The notes beneath the pieces are model-generated. The model was not told where the DNA came from, did no database searches, and saw only the letters and a program-made list of their open reading frames with translations. The position numbers and the translations under genes are program-made. A stretch of 64,000 nt of DNA from Budorcas taxicolor (taxonomy: Eukaryota; Chordata; Mammalia; Artiodactyla; Bovidae): NCBI RefSeq assembly GCF_023091745.1, contig NC_068910.1, positions 37,435,272-37,499,271 of the forward strand. Direction: 5' to 3'. Below are positions 22,538 through 33,625 of this stretch, one piece after another. Positions within the stretch are counted from its first letter, which is position 1. Every line of letters begins with the position of its first letter.

Positions 22538-22640
22538 TTTTTTTAATTGGCGTATAGCTGCTTTACAATGTTGTGTTAGTTTCTGCCGTACAAGGAAGTA
22601 AATTAGCTATATTCGCTCACACTCCCCTGCAGCATTCTTC
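22538..22640 (-). mobile_element. Short L1 3'-end fragment
   Basis: TTAATTGGCGTATAGCTGCT, then TTACAATGTTGTGTTAGTTT; the reverse complement of the artiodactyl L1 3' terminus beginning with its A-tail. Abuts an LTR-like piece. Confidence 0.7.
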
Positions 22641-22659
22641 ATTTCAGAAAGGTCATAAA

Positions 22660-22925
22660 CCAAGAGCCCACCAGACCGTTACCTAGCTGTCTGATGCCAC
22701 TTGTGGCCATTTTAAATTCTGCAGAAGAAAGAAGGCTTGCAACAGCTTCACCGCGTTGATCCTGCTCGCTTACCCCAGACCGTGAGCCCTGCCTGTAAGA
22801 CTTCCCCCTGTTCCCCAGGGAGGCGCGCACAGGTTCAGAGGAACTCGCCTCTGGTGTTCCATCTCTGCCTGGCAACGAAATAAAGCTACTTTTCCTTGTT
22901 CCTCCAAAACTCTGTCAGCACTGGT
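22660..22925 (+). mobile_element. Probable solo LTR fragment (endogenous retrovirus-type)
   Basis: LTR-like layout: promoter-like GC-mixed sequence, then TCTGCCTGGCAACG, an AATAAA signal at about 22880, and a pyrimidine-rich end with TCCTCCAAAACTCTGTC, reminiscent of bovine ERV LTR ends. No internal retroviral genes adjoin it. Ends and family are uncertain. Confidence 0.4.
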
Positions 22926-24600
22926 GCACAGAGGGCTATCTGGATGACGGACAAAAGCTTTATTAGTGTCTTTTCACTCTTTTCAGTGAATGAAATAGAA
23001 TACCTAAGCATGGTGGGGAGAAGGGTGAGAGGAAGAAACAGCATTGCTCGGAAGAAAATAATGAATTGAACAGTTCAAAATACATTTGTTCCCAAAGTTT
23101 GCTTGCTGAAAAGTTAAAAGCCGAAAATCTCCTTGGGAGAGAGGCTGATGGATCCTTTCAGTGCCATTCTGCCTTCTGTCCCCAAACCACCACTCTGTGA
23201 CCTTGATCAATTCTTTTTGGCTTCTAGCCATAAAACATGATCAGTTTATCCATTTGCCAAACAAGAGTAGGCCAAGCAGTGTCTCAAATTTGTTCTAGCT
23301 AATAATGGCTGCGGTATTCATGATAGCATTGCCTTTTATGATTATATATAACCATTACAGGTTATAGATTAATAACAGTTACATAAGATATACTATCATG
23401 ATGGGTTATTGAAAGTAAGATGGTCACTCTAGACAGGTGAAGGATGAGAGAAAGCAAAGTGCAAGAATGATAGAACTATGAGAGAGAGGTGTGTGTGTGT
23501 GTGTGTGTGTTTGGGTGTGGGTGTGCGTGGAGGGGGGGAAGGAGCGAGGGCGAAGGGTGATTACAAGTACACAGTATATACATTATCAGTCTCAGTTTAT
23601 AGAATTATATCGTTCTATGATCTACAGAATTTCAAAGAACTGTGCTTACCTCCAACAGAAGTTTCTTTACACAGGAAACATCTGGCCCCTAAACAAGGAA
23701 GCTCTGACCTGCCTGGGTCCTGCCCAGAGGTGGCACCAGCACTGTGCACCCTGGGTCAACCAAGAATCCTGTGGGGAAGAGAGGACAGCTGTGAGCCTGG
23801 CGGGGTCAGCAGATGTGGCTGGAAAAGCACTCGCGCCTCTTTCTTCTTTTGTGCTCGGCCCCCGGGTCACCGATGCTGCCATCTGTGCCCCTCTCACCCC
23901 CCATTTGCCTCCTTTCCCTCGCCTTCATTCACAGTCACCATCTGCTCCTGCATTCATTTCATCCCTCCCTACCCCCACCGCCCCAAGTCTACCCAGTCAT
24001 CCATAGCTATGTCTTTCAATAGGGGTAACAACAAATGGCTACTGAACAAAAACATCTCAGCAAGCAGGTTTCTTGGATTAAGCCCTGGTTATTAAAACCA
24101 AAAAGGAAAACATGATCATTCACCATTTATTTTTAATTGGGTAACTTTATCCTGAAGCGAGCCATCACACAGAGTAGCTCACATTTCTTCTTGCTTCTGT
24201 GAAGTGTGTTCATTGATAAGAAGCTCAGCAAACCAGTGGGAAAGGAAACTTATAGCTTTGTCTTATAAGACAAACTTATAAGAGCTTTGTCTTATAGTTC
24301 AAGAATTACCTTTAATAGGATAAAATTGAGGCTGATATTAGATGAGAGAAAATACAAATCAAAAAGGCCCCACTGTACTTTTAATTCTGGTGTCTATACA
24401 CTGTTAGTAGAAAGGGATACACAGACTTGGAAGACAGTTTTTTTGGCTCCTTTCTGCTTTTTTATCATTTGCATATGCTGTATATTTTTAATGTGTTAAA
24501 GAAAGCTACTGCCTTGGTCTAAGTAGTCAAGCTACTACAGTAGCTTGAATAATGGTTTTTCGACCTCCACTATTGGTGTCCACAGATCATCCTCAGCAAA
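22926..24600. other. Intergenic stretch with little recognised
   Basis: Possible MIR remnant near 23170-23260 (CTCTGTGACCTTGATCAATT). It holds a GT microsatellite and two inverted-repeat motifs (24257-24274 and 24528-24547). No gene; the 205- and 171-codon open frames around 23480-24095 start in the GT repeat and look accidental. Confidence 0.6.
23489..23530. repeat. (GT)n microsatellite
   Basis: Eleven uninterrupted GT units at 23489-23510, followed by an imperfect TG-rich tail. Confidence 0.95.
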
Positions 24601-24607
24601 GCAGCTG

Positions 24608-25062
24608 GAGTGAGCCCCTTAAAGCACAGGTCAGACCATGTGACACCCTGCTCAGAACCACGCCTCCATTCCCCATCTCACTGTAAGCCACTTCCGCCCA
24701 GTGGCCTCCATGTCCTGACCTCCCGTGACCCTCCAGGCTCTCCCTCCGCTCTGGCCTCTGTGTTAAACCAAGCAGGGGGCCACTCCCATCACAGGGCCTT
24801 TGCACTAGCCCCTCCCTTTTCCTGGAATGCTCTTTCCTCATGTAGATCCATGACTTGCTCCCTTACATCTTCCAGGTCTTTGATGAAATCTCCCTCTTTA
24901 GGGAGTCTTTCCCAGATTATCCCACATCTAACTGCAACCCCACCCCTAGTCTCATCACCCTCTATCCTCCTCCTCTGTTTTATCTATTTTTTTCCCCTCT
25001 CAGAGGATGGATCAACTTCTAAAATACTGTGAAGCTTACTTTTTAAAAATATCCTCATCACT
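24608..25062 (+). mobile_element. L2 LINE fragment, left part
   Basis: Typical L2 3' region: GTCAGACCATGTGACACCCT, then CACAGGGCCTTTGCACTAGC and CTGGAATGCTCTTTCCTCAT. It is interrupted by a CHR SINE and resumes at about 25360. Open frames across it are remnants or chance. Confidence 0.8.
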
Positions 25063-25064
25063 GG

Positions 25065-25355
25065 GCTTCCCTGGTGGCTCAGTGGTAAAGATTCCACCTG
25101 CCAATGCAGGCCCTGTGGGTCACATCGCTAACTGAGAAGACCCCACGTGCCTCGGAGCAACCAGGGCTGGGCACCACAGCTACTAAACCTGCGCCCTAGA
25201 GCCCAGGAGCTGCGACTACTGACGCCCATGTGCCCCGGAGCCCGTGCTCTGCAACAAGAGAAGTCATCTCAGTGAGTAGCCACAACTAGAGAGAGCTCAC
25301 ACAGCAGCGAAGACCCAGCACAGCCAAAAATAAATGAACATGTAAAATTATTTTT
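25065..25355 (+). mobile_element. CHR-type SINE inserted in L2
   Basis: GGGCTTCCCTGGTGGCTCAG head, CTGCCAATGCAGG, a long CHR body (GCAACAAGAGAAGTC) and tail GAAGACCCAGCACAGCCAAA. It splits an older L2. Confidence 0.85.
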
Positions 25356-25359
25356 TAAA

Positions 25360-25485
25360 ATCCTCCTCACTGCAAGAGTGTAAACTCAGTGGGAGAGGTC
25401 AGAGATCTGTGCCTCTTTCGTTTACTCCTGTGTCCCAAGAGCTAGTAAGTGCTCAAAAAATGTTTACGGAGTGAATGAATGAATG
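25360..25485 (+). mobile_element. L2 3' end, right part
   Basis: TGCAAGAGTGTAAACTCAGT, then GTGTCCCAAGAGCTAGTAAG and TGAATGAATGAATGG form the L2 3' terminus continuing from 25062. Confidence 0.7.
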
Positions 25486-25943
25486 GCACCCTTAATGGGA
25501 GACACTGTTGATTGATCCAGCACCAATTCCTCTCCTCTCCCTGACTAAGAACCCTCCTTTGGTTTGGGGCGATGGTGTGCCCAGCCCCGTGGGCTCACGT
25601 CCGCTCTCAGTCCGTCGTGCCCCAGTCCCCTCCCCCGTGATCTTTTGCAGCTTATGGGAGCCATGAGACACAACTCTGGCTGATGTAATGCAGAGAAAGT
25701 CGTCCTGGCAGCCAGGGAGAATGGTGGCAAGGGAAAGATGTTCCTATATGATTAAAGAAAACAATTTCTTTCCTATACACTCCTGCAGGGATGAAGATTA
25801 AGGTCCATATTGGTTTGCCCAATAAAATGAGCCAAGCGAGTACAAACACCTAAGAGATTTTACAAAGAATCATGAACTTCAGAAAAAGCACAGCTAGATT
25901 TACTTGTAGGCATATTCTGTTGTCATTTTTAATGGAAGGGATG

Positions 25944-26160
25944 AGGACTTCCCTGGTGGCCCAGTGGATAGGCATCTGCCTGCCAATGCAGGAGGCACAG
26001 TCCGATTCCTGGTGCAGGAAGATCCCAAGTGCCACGGGGCAATTAAGCCTATTCAGCACAATGAGTAGTCCCCGCTCCCCGCAGCTAAAGAAACCCTGTG
26101 GTCAGCAGCAGAGACCTGGTGTAACCAAACATTTCAAAAAACAAATCATTTAAAAAATTA
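25944..26160 (+). mobile_element. CHR-type SINE
   Basis: GGACTTCCCTGGTGGCCCAG head, TGCCTGCCAATGCAGGAG, a degraded body and an A-rich tail. Confidence 0.8.
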
Positions 26161-26524
26161 AATGCATCAATAAATACACAAAAAATGTAGGGAGGAATCC
26201 ATTACTTTTGGAACTGCGTAAATCTTCCAATTCTTTACCTTTTATGCAAAAGCACATGTAAGGTAACAGGTTTACGTCACCCCCCGGAGGCCTTTTACGT
26301 GTTCCGGTATGACAGTTCCCCTACCATTCTTAAGACAGAGGTCAAAAACTGGTGAACCCCAAGTGAGAATTCTGCGGATGTGTTTGGTCTTTGTGGTATT
26401 TTGAGTTTTTGAATGAATTGGCACATGCAGTTATCGATTTCCTTTTAAGAATGGGAAGATCTGGCAACTGCAGGTTAGACTCATGCATGGGACAACTGTC
26501 TTAAACCAAAACTGGCAGCTGCCC

Positions 26525-26640
26525 TTTTACATGGGGCGGCCCATCTAAATGCAGGGAACACAGGTTTGATCCCTGGTCCAAGGAGATACCACATGCTGCA
26601 GGGCAACTAAGAGACCCACAGACCCACCGGAGACCCCAGC
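26525..26640 (+). mobile_element. Degraded tRNA-type (CHR-like) SINE
   Basis: Retains AATGCAGGGAACACAGG, a B-box-like GTTTGATCCC, ATACCACATGCTGCAGGGCA and ACTAAGAG. The head is diverged. Confidence 0.55.
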
Positions 26641-26649
26641 CTGCCAGTG

Positions 26650-28310
26650 CAGTACCTGCCGGAACCCGTCGACACTGTTTGCAACCTGACGTATGAGCGT
26701 GTACAGGGAGCGTGGCGCCACGCCCTGACCAGCCCAGGACAGCCGTGGTGTATGTCCAGTGAACCAGGGCACCCACCGCCCCACTCCACTCCCCAAAGTG
26801 TGCCAGTCTGTACAACAAATCATATGGCCCAGAGGAGCTTGGAGCATCGTGCTGGGTCTACACAGTCTTCAACAACCCATGTGAGGATTCATATTCATGT
26901 TTAGCTGCCTTTGACAAGAAAGGGTTGAGATTAGGGATCTTGAATCCTCTGTAGCTCTGAGATCCAGGCTTCAAGGGCATTGTTTTCATGAGTTGTTTTT
27001 GTTTTTTTTTTAACTAGTCTAGTTGTACTGTGAGTAATTTAAGAAAAAAAAATCTTTGGAATTAAAACTGTGGTGATTGTCATGTTCCTAATTTCCATTA
27101 ACCACAAAGAGTTTGCAAAACTTGTCCAAGCAGAGAGATCTTTTTTTCACTTGAAGAGGACTCTTGAGCATCGGGGAAAGAAATACTGTCCTGCTATGCA
27201 GCTCTTCCTTCCTTCTCTTTCGAGTGCTGGGTCTAGCAACCATTGTCTCAGGATGTGCAGTTGGGCATCTATTATCCTGTAAATCCCAGAGTTACCAGGG
27301 AATGAAAGATGGATCCTGTCTGCTTTATGCAGACCTAGAGGGGAGAAAGCAGGCATAAAACCAGATGGAGTAAGGATATTTCAAGGCTCCGTCAAAATGT
27401 TGACAATTTTATTAACTACTCACTTTCATTTTTCAGTAATATGGTGAATAATTTGGGATTCGAAGAAATACCTTTACATACATCTTTCACTGCTGTGGTG
27501 GTATTTCCAGGGACACCAGAGCCTATTCAAGTCCCAGGCATGTTGGATTATTCGCAAAAATGATTATGGGTGATGCTACTCAGAGCTGCAATTCACTAAG
27601 ACTTCCTTCCATCCCATCCATCTCTGACTTGACAGGTAAAGGAGGGGCGATTTTGCAGGACAGTAAAATGTGGGGCAATTTATGGTTTTAAACTTGTTCA
27701 CTGTGTTCAGACTCACCCAGGAGCTTTCCCCCACTACAGTGTGCTGTTCCTACCGCAGGTAAAGCGCCTGGAGCGTCGGGGAGGATGAACGCAAAGCAAG
27801 GAGCATCGAGTCCTGGGTTCTGGTCAGCACCTCGTTTCCAGCGGCCATCTAGACTGGGTCATTTCAACATCTTCTCCTTGGCCTTCTATTCTTGGCCTTG
27901 CCTGTTGTAAGGGTAACAGCCAGGATGTGTGAAGTTTGGCCGTTCAAAGAAAATCTCAGTGGCTTCACACAAGTGTGCTTCTGGCCCCAGTCAGGTCTGT
28001 CTGGGTTTGGTGCTTCTCCGAGATGTCCCCAGTCTAGTCTGCTTCAATCTTGCGGGGCCTCTTTATCTTACACAGGTTGATACTCACTGACTGCTGTGGC
28101 AGAGAAAAAGCTTGATGAATTGAGCACTGCCTCTCAAACGCTCCTGCCCGCCAGCAACATCTGCCCCCGCCACACACATTTCACTGGCAAAGTGAATCCA
28201 AGGGTGACTTCAAAACACTCTATCCTTTGGCTGCGCGAGGAAAATCAGCCACACGATGGAACCAAATCGGAGTTTTCCACGGATGTCTGAGGACGTGTGT
28301 ATGCACGTGT
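26650..28310. other. Intergenic stretch, no gene recognised
   Basis: Moderate GC, scattered short open frames on both strands, no family recognised. One T/A-rich patch at about 27000-27060. Confidence 0.6.
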
Positions 28311-28311
28311 T

Positions 28312-28532
28312 TATGTGCTTCATCGCTGAGTCTCGTCCTACTCCGACCCATGAACTACTGTAGCCCACCAGGCTCTTCTGTTCAAAGGATTCTCTAGACA
28401 AGAACACTGGAGCGGATTGCCATTTCCTTTTCCAGGGGATCTTCCCAACCCAGGGATCGAACCTGAGTCTCTTGTGTCTCCTCCACTGGCAGGTGGATTC
28501 TTTCCCACTGTTGTCACCGGGGAAGCCCGTGT
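28312..28532 (-). mobile_element. Bov-tA SINE
   Basis: Reverse-complement Bov-tA: GCTGAGTCTCGTCC, CACCAGGCTCTTCTG, TTTTCCAGGGGATCTTCCCA, and the head end CACCGGGGAAGCCC. Followed by an AT/CA-rich low-complexity tract at about 28533-28615. Confidence 0.9.
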
Positions 28533-28615
28533 GCGCATATATAAATGTACGTACGTATACAAACGCACAAACATATATACACATATTTAGAAATATACAC
28601 ATATATATGTTGCAG

Positions 28616-29702
28616 AATACTTTGCCCAGATGCATAAATAAATAAATATAACAAATGAAAGGGGGACAGTTGAGGCTTCTGCTTTTAGCTCTCGTCATTC
28701 TTCTACACTTAAGGGGGACTGTGGTTTGACAATCCCTGGACAGTTCTAAAACACCGTGATGTGACCCAAGGCCAGGAATCAAGTAACTCCATAAGCTACG
28801 AGCTCGAAAATAAGAGATCAGAACAATGACCAAAGCAGATATAATGACAATAAGGTATCTCATAGCATCTGTAATATGTGAGAAAGTCAAGCAATTCATG
28901 AGGGACATGAAAAGACAGGAAAAACCGATCAAATGAGGGTCTGAATAAATATGATTTCAATAGTGTGAAGATGATACAGGTCCCCAAATTCTAGTATATA
29001 AATTCTTAGCTGCCACTGAACTCAGTTTATCATTCACATCAAAAAGCAGCGAAAAATCTGGGTGTTAATTGGGAAAGATATGTCATATAAAGTTATTAGT
29101 GGGTGCACAAGAAATGTGAACTTCAAGATAAATAGAATGGTGGATAAAAGAATCTCATAATATATTCAGTAGAGAAACTATTAATAACTGGAAAGCCAAG
29201 TAGATAGAAAAAGTCTAAGATGATTTGCAAGCCAGGGCCAGAGCTGAGAACAGAAGTCGAAAATGTTCAGAGACTAGAAGCATTCTAACACTCCAGACTC
29301 TGAATCACTTGTCTTTCTTCAAACTCAGATTAACAGGCTTGTTCGCTGCTTGTCTGCCGTGTGCAAGGTACAGGAACCGGGGAAACTGCCAGTACAAGAA
29401 AACACACAGGAGTGCCTGTCCTCGGGGAGCTTAATCCTACTAGGAGCAGAAGGATAATGAGCCACTTAGAGACAGAACGATCACTGCAATGTAACATCTG
29501 CTCTTGGCTGTGCTCTAGTTTGAAGGCAGAGGTGGGAGAACCAAGGACATAAGCAACGTGACAAAGTGTCCAGTGCAGCGGTCATGGTCCACATTCTTTT
29601 TCATGTAAACAATGACGGTTGCTGGAAGGAAGGGACACATTTCAGCAAGCACTGAAGCGATGTATCACTCACTCACCGCCCTTCACAAAAATCACTTACA
29701 GG
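28616..29702. other. Intergenic stretch, no gene recognised
   Basis: AT-rich, possibly an old L1 around 28800-29220 (not certain). A possible ancient repeat at about 29390-29470 (CGGGGAGCTTAATCCTACTA). Confidence 0.5.
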
Positions 29703-29999
29703 GGCGTCCCTGGGGGTACAGTGACTATGAATCCGCCTGCCAATGCGGGAGCCATGGGTTCAGTTCCTGTTGGGGGAAGATCCCACATAACTCGGAGCAA
29801 CTAAGCCCAGGATCCTCAACTACTGAGGCCTTGGTCTACAATGACTGAAGCCTACGTGCCCTAGAGCCTGCTCTCTGAACAGGAGAAGCCGCTACAGTGA
29901 GAAGCTCGCGCGCTGCGAGAGTAGCCCGGCTCACTGCAGCTTGAGCCAGCCCGAGCACAGCGATGAAGACCCAGCACAGCCAAAACTAATAAATAGATA
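29703..29999 (+). mobile_element. CHR-type SINE
   Basis: GCGTCCCTGGGGGTACAGTG head, CTGCCAATGCGGGAGCCATG, GAAGATCCCACATAACTCGG and tail GAAGACCCAGCACAGCCAAA. Full-length but diverged. Confidence 0.85.
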
Positions 30000-30329
30000 C
30001 ACTTTTGAAAATTACTTACGGACTTAACATTAGCTAACCGAAAGCTTAATCAAAACTAAGGACCCAAGAAGAGGACAGAGTCATACACTGGGCTTGAGAA
30101 TCACTGCTACCCAAACAGAGACACATACAGTCCCTTTGAGTGGACCAGAGCTTGGGTCCAGGACTGCACTCTTGAGACGGCTGATGCTTTGTTACGAGTT
30201 TCCCGTGTGCCTGGGCTTCCCGGCAGCCAGACAGAACACTTCCTCTAAGTCAGAGGACCTAGTTCTCGTTCTGTCACTGACCAGAAAGCACATATTAAAT
30301 GCTTTCTCTGAGCCCAGTTGACACACATG

Positions 30330-30450
30330 TTTTGCACATATCCTCTCACGGAATTTACAGCAATCTTGAGACGTAGGTGCTATCATCTCTATTTTTTTTG
30401 ATCACAAGTCACTTTCTGTGAAGACGGAGGGTCAAGACTGAGTGATTTCC
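30330..30450 (-). mobile_element. MIR SINE fragment
   Basis: Reverse-complement MIR: TCCTCTCACGGAATTTACAG, AGACGTAGGTGCTATCATCT and a degraded gaaactgagg-like region. Confidence 0.55.
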
Positions 30451-30627
30451 TGGGTCTTAATGAGCTCTCATTTTCTATCACTCTGTGAATTCAGATCTTA
30501 GTTCACAGGATGTACCTTAACCTTCGCCCTATCCTCTGGGACCCTGTCCCTCCACTGCCCGCATATACCTCCAGGTTCCTCCTTTTCATACAGTTTAGAG
30601 CACTGTTCTTGATTCTTTAGACACTGC

Positions 30628-30679
30628 CCAGCTTCCGTGCAGGCAGATTCTTTACTGTCTGAGCCACCAGGGAAGCCCA
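30628..30679 (-). mobile_element. Bov-tA head fragment
   Basis: GTGCAGGCAGATTCTTTACT followed by GTCTGAGCCACCAGGGAAGC: only the tRNA-derived head of a reverse-oriented Bov-tA. Confidence 0.75.
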
Positions 30680-32035
30680 GGACAGAGGACCTGGAGAAGC
30701 ACATCTATGGGGTGGGGAGGCGAGGCGACGCATGGATACTGGTTTCTCGGGAGCAGTGTTTCTTAGGGTGTGGCCTTGAGTCCACTATACGTGGCAGGGG
30801 TTTCCCTGGATGGATTATACATGTATCGCAGGGTCAAAGTCTTTTCTTTGGAGGCAGCAGACACAAACCCATAGATTTTCATTTTGCTACACAACTAGGA
30901 CTATTTATAAATACAGTTTAAAAATAAGGGTAACTAAAACTTGATTTACATAAGCTAAAATACCAGGCCGTTATTAGACTTTGTTCAAGGCTTTAACTTT
31001 ATATTCCATCAAGAAGTCTGGCAACCACCCAGTGCCTTGGCAGCATTGCAAAGCCTCTGCTGAGAATGTGCGCGCAGGAGATGCAGGGTCCCCAGAGCTT
31101 TCCTGGGATGAGTCCATGTTACATGACTGCATCTGCGCTCTTTGCTCGTCTTAGTCCTAGACTGTTGTTCCTACTGATGCATGAGTTAATGTAGCTGAGG
31201 AACTATGCTGGGATTTGCCTTTACTGATCATTATGTTGGCTGGCTGAAGCACTTTCAGAGATCTTATTGTTACTGTGTTCACCCTAAGGTTTAGCCATCT
31301 TGAGGTTCTTTTGTTCTAGAAAGGCTGAACACACAGGATTGACAGAGGCAGGACTTTTACACTGCTGTAAGGAATCAAGATCTAAAAAGTCAGAAGGGCA
31401 CTGATCTACAATCCAGCCTGACATCGTTTGTGCTTTATCACAGGACTGTTGTCCTGCTGGCAGGAGTCTCCTTGGGTTGGCTAAGATGCTTGGGCAGCAA
31501 AGTGATGGAGCTCCTTCAAATTTATGTCAGGTCTGTCTCTGGAAAAGCAGAGCATGTTGGGATTAGCCAGGCCCCCAGCAAAAGCTCTCGCTGTGCCAGG
31601 CTTGGGCTTAGAAGAACAGAGTGGTGAAGCTCTTATTATTCCAAAACACTCAAGCATAAATTCTGCTGATGATGGTTTGGCCCAATGCCTTGGGCGGTGA
31701 TGTAATCGATGAAAACAAAAAGGCAAAACCCTTTTCCTGCAACAGTATTTCCTACCTCACTCAGTTCAAGCGTCCCTAAATCCAACAGTCTGTCCTGATC
31801 TCGCCAAGCAACCATGGAGTTTGCCACTTTACTTGGAAATGTTGCGTTTGTGTCCCTTGGTCTGTGGCGTGTCTGCTGAGGACAGGGACCAAGCCTCACT
31901 CACCTCTGTGTGCCCCGTGCTGGGATGGGGCTGATCAACAACTGCTGGGCTGGATTCAACTTGAAAAAGAACGTGACGGACAGAAAAGTCCAGCCCCTGC
32001 CTATCTAGTCATAGTCTACCCTGTGAAAGGCACGG
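30680..32035. other. Intergenic stretch, no gene recognised
   Basis: No clear repeat except a possible L2 3' remnant near 31882-31930 (GGACAGGGACCAAGCC). Several 60-90 codon open frames, none with a recognisable family. Confidence 0.55.
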
Positions 32036-32039
32036 CTCC

Positions 32040-32398
32040 AGAGAGAACCCAATGCCATTTGCAGCAACATGGATGGACCCAGAGGTTACTATACTAAGTC
32101 CAGTAAGCCAGACAGAGAAATACCATGTGATTATCACTTATAGGTAGAATCTAAAAAGGTAAGAATCAAATGAGTTTATTTACAAAACAAAAAGACTCAA
32201 ACTTATAGTTACATCAAAGAGGAAGGGGGAGAGGGATAAACCAGAGTTCAGGATTAACATAAATACACTAGGTATATAAAAATAGAAAACCAATAAGAAC
32301 CTCTTGTACAGCACAAGGGACTCCACTCAATACTCTGAATGACATAGAAGGGCAAGGAATCTGAAAAAACTGGAGATATATAGATGTAGATTATATGT
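32040..32398 (+). mobile_element. L1 3' region, left part
   Basis: L1 ORF2-end/3' UTR sequence: AATGCCATTTGCAGCAACAT, GGATGGACCCAGAGG, CAGACAGAGAAATACCATGT and CTCTTGTACAGCACAAGGGA. The terminal piece resumes at about 32870 after inserted SINEs and microsatellites. Confidence 0.85.
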
Positions 32399-32452
32399 AT
32401 AGATAGATAGATAGATAGATGGATAGATAGATACACACACATATACACACAT
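32399..32452. repeat. (AGAT)n / (CA)n compound microsatellite
   Basis: About eight AGAT units with one GGAT variant, then CA/TA dinucleotides. Confidence 0.95.
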
Positions 32453-32455
32453 ATA

Positions 32456-32661
32456 TGAAAGTGTTCCTGGTTTAGTTGTATCCAACTCTCTGCAACCCCA
32501 TAGACTGTAGCCCGCCAGGCTCCTCTGTCCATGGAATTTTCCAGGCAAGAATACTGGAGTGGGTAGCCATTCCCTTCTCCAGCGGATCTTCCCGACCCAG
32601 GGATCAAACCTGGGTCTCCTGCAGTGTAGGCAGATTCTTTACTGTCTGAGCCAGCAGGGAA
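32456..32661 (-). mobile_element. Bov-tA SINE (left arm of an inverted pair)
   Basis: GAAAGTGTTCCTGGTTTAGT, GCCCGCCAGGCTCCTCTGTC, GGATCTTCCCGACCCAGGGA and GTCTGAGCCAGCAGGGA: complete reverse-oriented Bov-tA. Confidence 0.93.
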
Positions 32662-32735
32662 GATATGTGTGTGTGTCTGTGTGTGTGTCTGTGTGTGCAT
32701 GTATGCATGTATATGTGTGTGTGTATATATACATA
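32662..32735. repeat. (TG)n-rich microsatellite
   Basis: Imperfect TG/TCTG/CATG tract with a TATA-rich end, between two oppositely oriented Bov SINEs. Confidence 0.93.
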
Positions 32736-32738
32736 TTC

Positions 32739-32869
32739 CCTAGAGGAGGAAATGGCAACCCACTCCAGTATTCCTGCTTGGAAAACTCCATGGACAGAGG
32801 AGCCTGGCAAGCTACAATACATGGGGCTTCAGAGAGTCAGATATGACTCAGCAACTAAACCACCACTAT
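32739..32869 (+). mobile_element. Bov-tA / Bov-A body fragment (right arm of the inverted pair)
   Basis: AGGAGGAAATGGCAACCCAC, TCCAGTATTCCTGCTTGG and AGAGGAGCCTGGCAAGC, ending at CAGCAACTAAACC. It lacks the tRNA head. Confidence 0.9.
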
Positions 32870-32940
32870 ATATATCTGAATTACTTTCCTATACACCTGA
32901 AATTAATACAAAAACTATATTTCAATATTTTAAAAAGTAG
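32870..32940 (+). mobile_element. L1 3' terminus, right part
   Basis: TTTCCTATACACCTGAAATT followed by ATTTCAATATTTTAAAAAG, the continuation of the L1 3' end interrupted at about 32398. Confidence 0.7.
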
Positions 32941-33249
32941 TATAAGCCTCCAGACCCCAAGTCAGGACAAAGGAAAGGGGTAAACTCAAGTGTGGTTACA
33001 AAGCCTACACAGTACGGAAGTAGCAGAGCTGGAAATTCAAACCCAGGCCAGTTTGTTTCCAAAAAGAACTCGGTCACTACAGCTGAAGGCAGGGCGGGTC
33101 ATTATCTGCCCAAAGCTGAGGCATGCCGTGTGGGAGAGCAGGCAGAGTGGAAGGGAGGCCAGTGTGGTGAAAGCCTTGGCAAACACAACGGGCATTTAGT
33201 CCTGAGAAATAGGAGGAAAGCAGAGAGACTGGGGTGGGGATTGGGGCAT

Positions 33250-33625
33250 AGGCTGGTACCACAGCGGTCCTCCAAAGATGTCCACACCCAGTCTGTGGAA
33301 CTTATGAGTATGTTACATTATGTGGCAACAGAGACTTTGCAGATGTGTTAAACTAAGAATCTTGAGATGGAGAATCACGTGAGCCTCTTTGGGGGACTCA
33401 ATATGATCACTAAGGGTCCTCATAAGAGGGATGCAGGAGGGTCAGAGTCAGAGGAGAAGTGATGCACCAGCCAGTGAACTCAGGGCTTCTAGAAGCTGCA
33501 AAACGAAAGGAAGCAGAGCCTCCCCTGGGCCTCCAGAGGAACACAGCCTTTCCACCACCTTGCTTTCAGCTCACTGGGACTGATTCTGAATGTCTGACCT
33601 TCAGAAGAGTAAGGCGATAAATCTG
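33250..33625 (+). mobile_element. MLT1-type (MaLR) LTR
   Basis: Recognisable LTR order: ACTTTGCAGATGTG, GGGTCCTCATAAGAGGGATG, GTCAGAGTCAGAGGAGAAGT, TTCTAGAAGCTGCAAAACG and AAGGCGATAAATCTG. Ancient LTR remnant with no internal genes. A short MIR remnant lies just before it (about 33000-33080). Confidence 0.65.

Noticed and set aside
23478..24095. A 205-codon open frame
   Set aside because: It begins within a GT microsatellite and shows no family features; the overlapping frame is equally open, suggesting chance.
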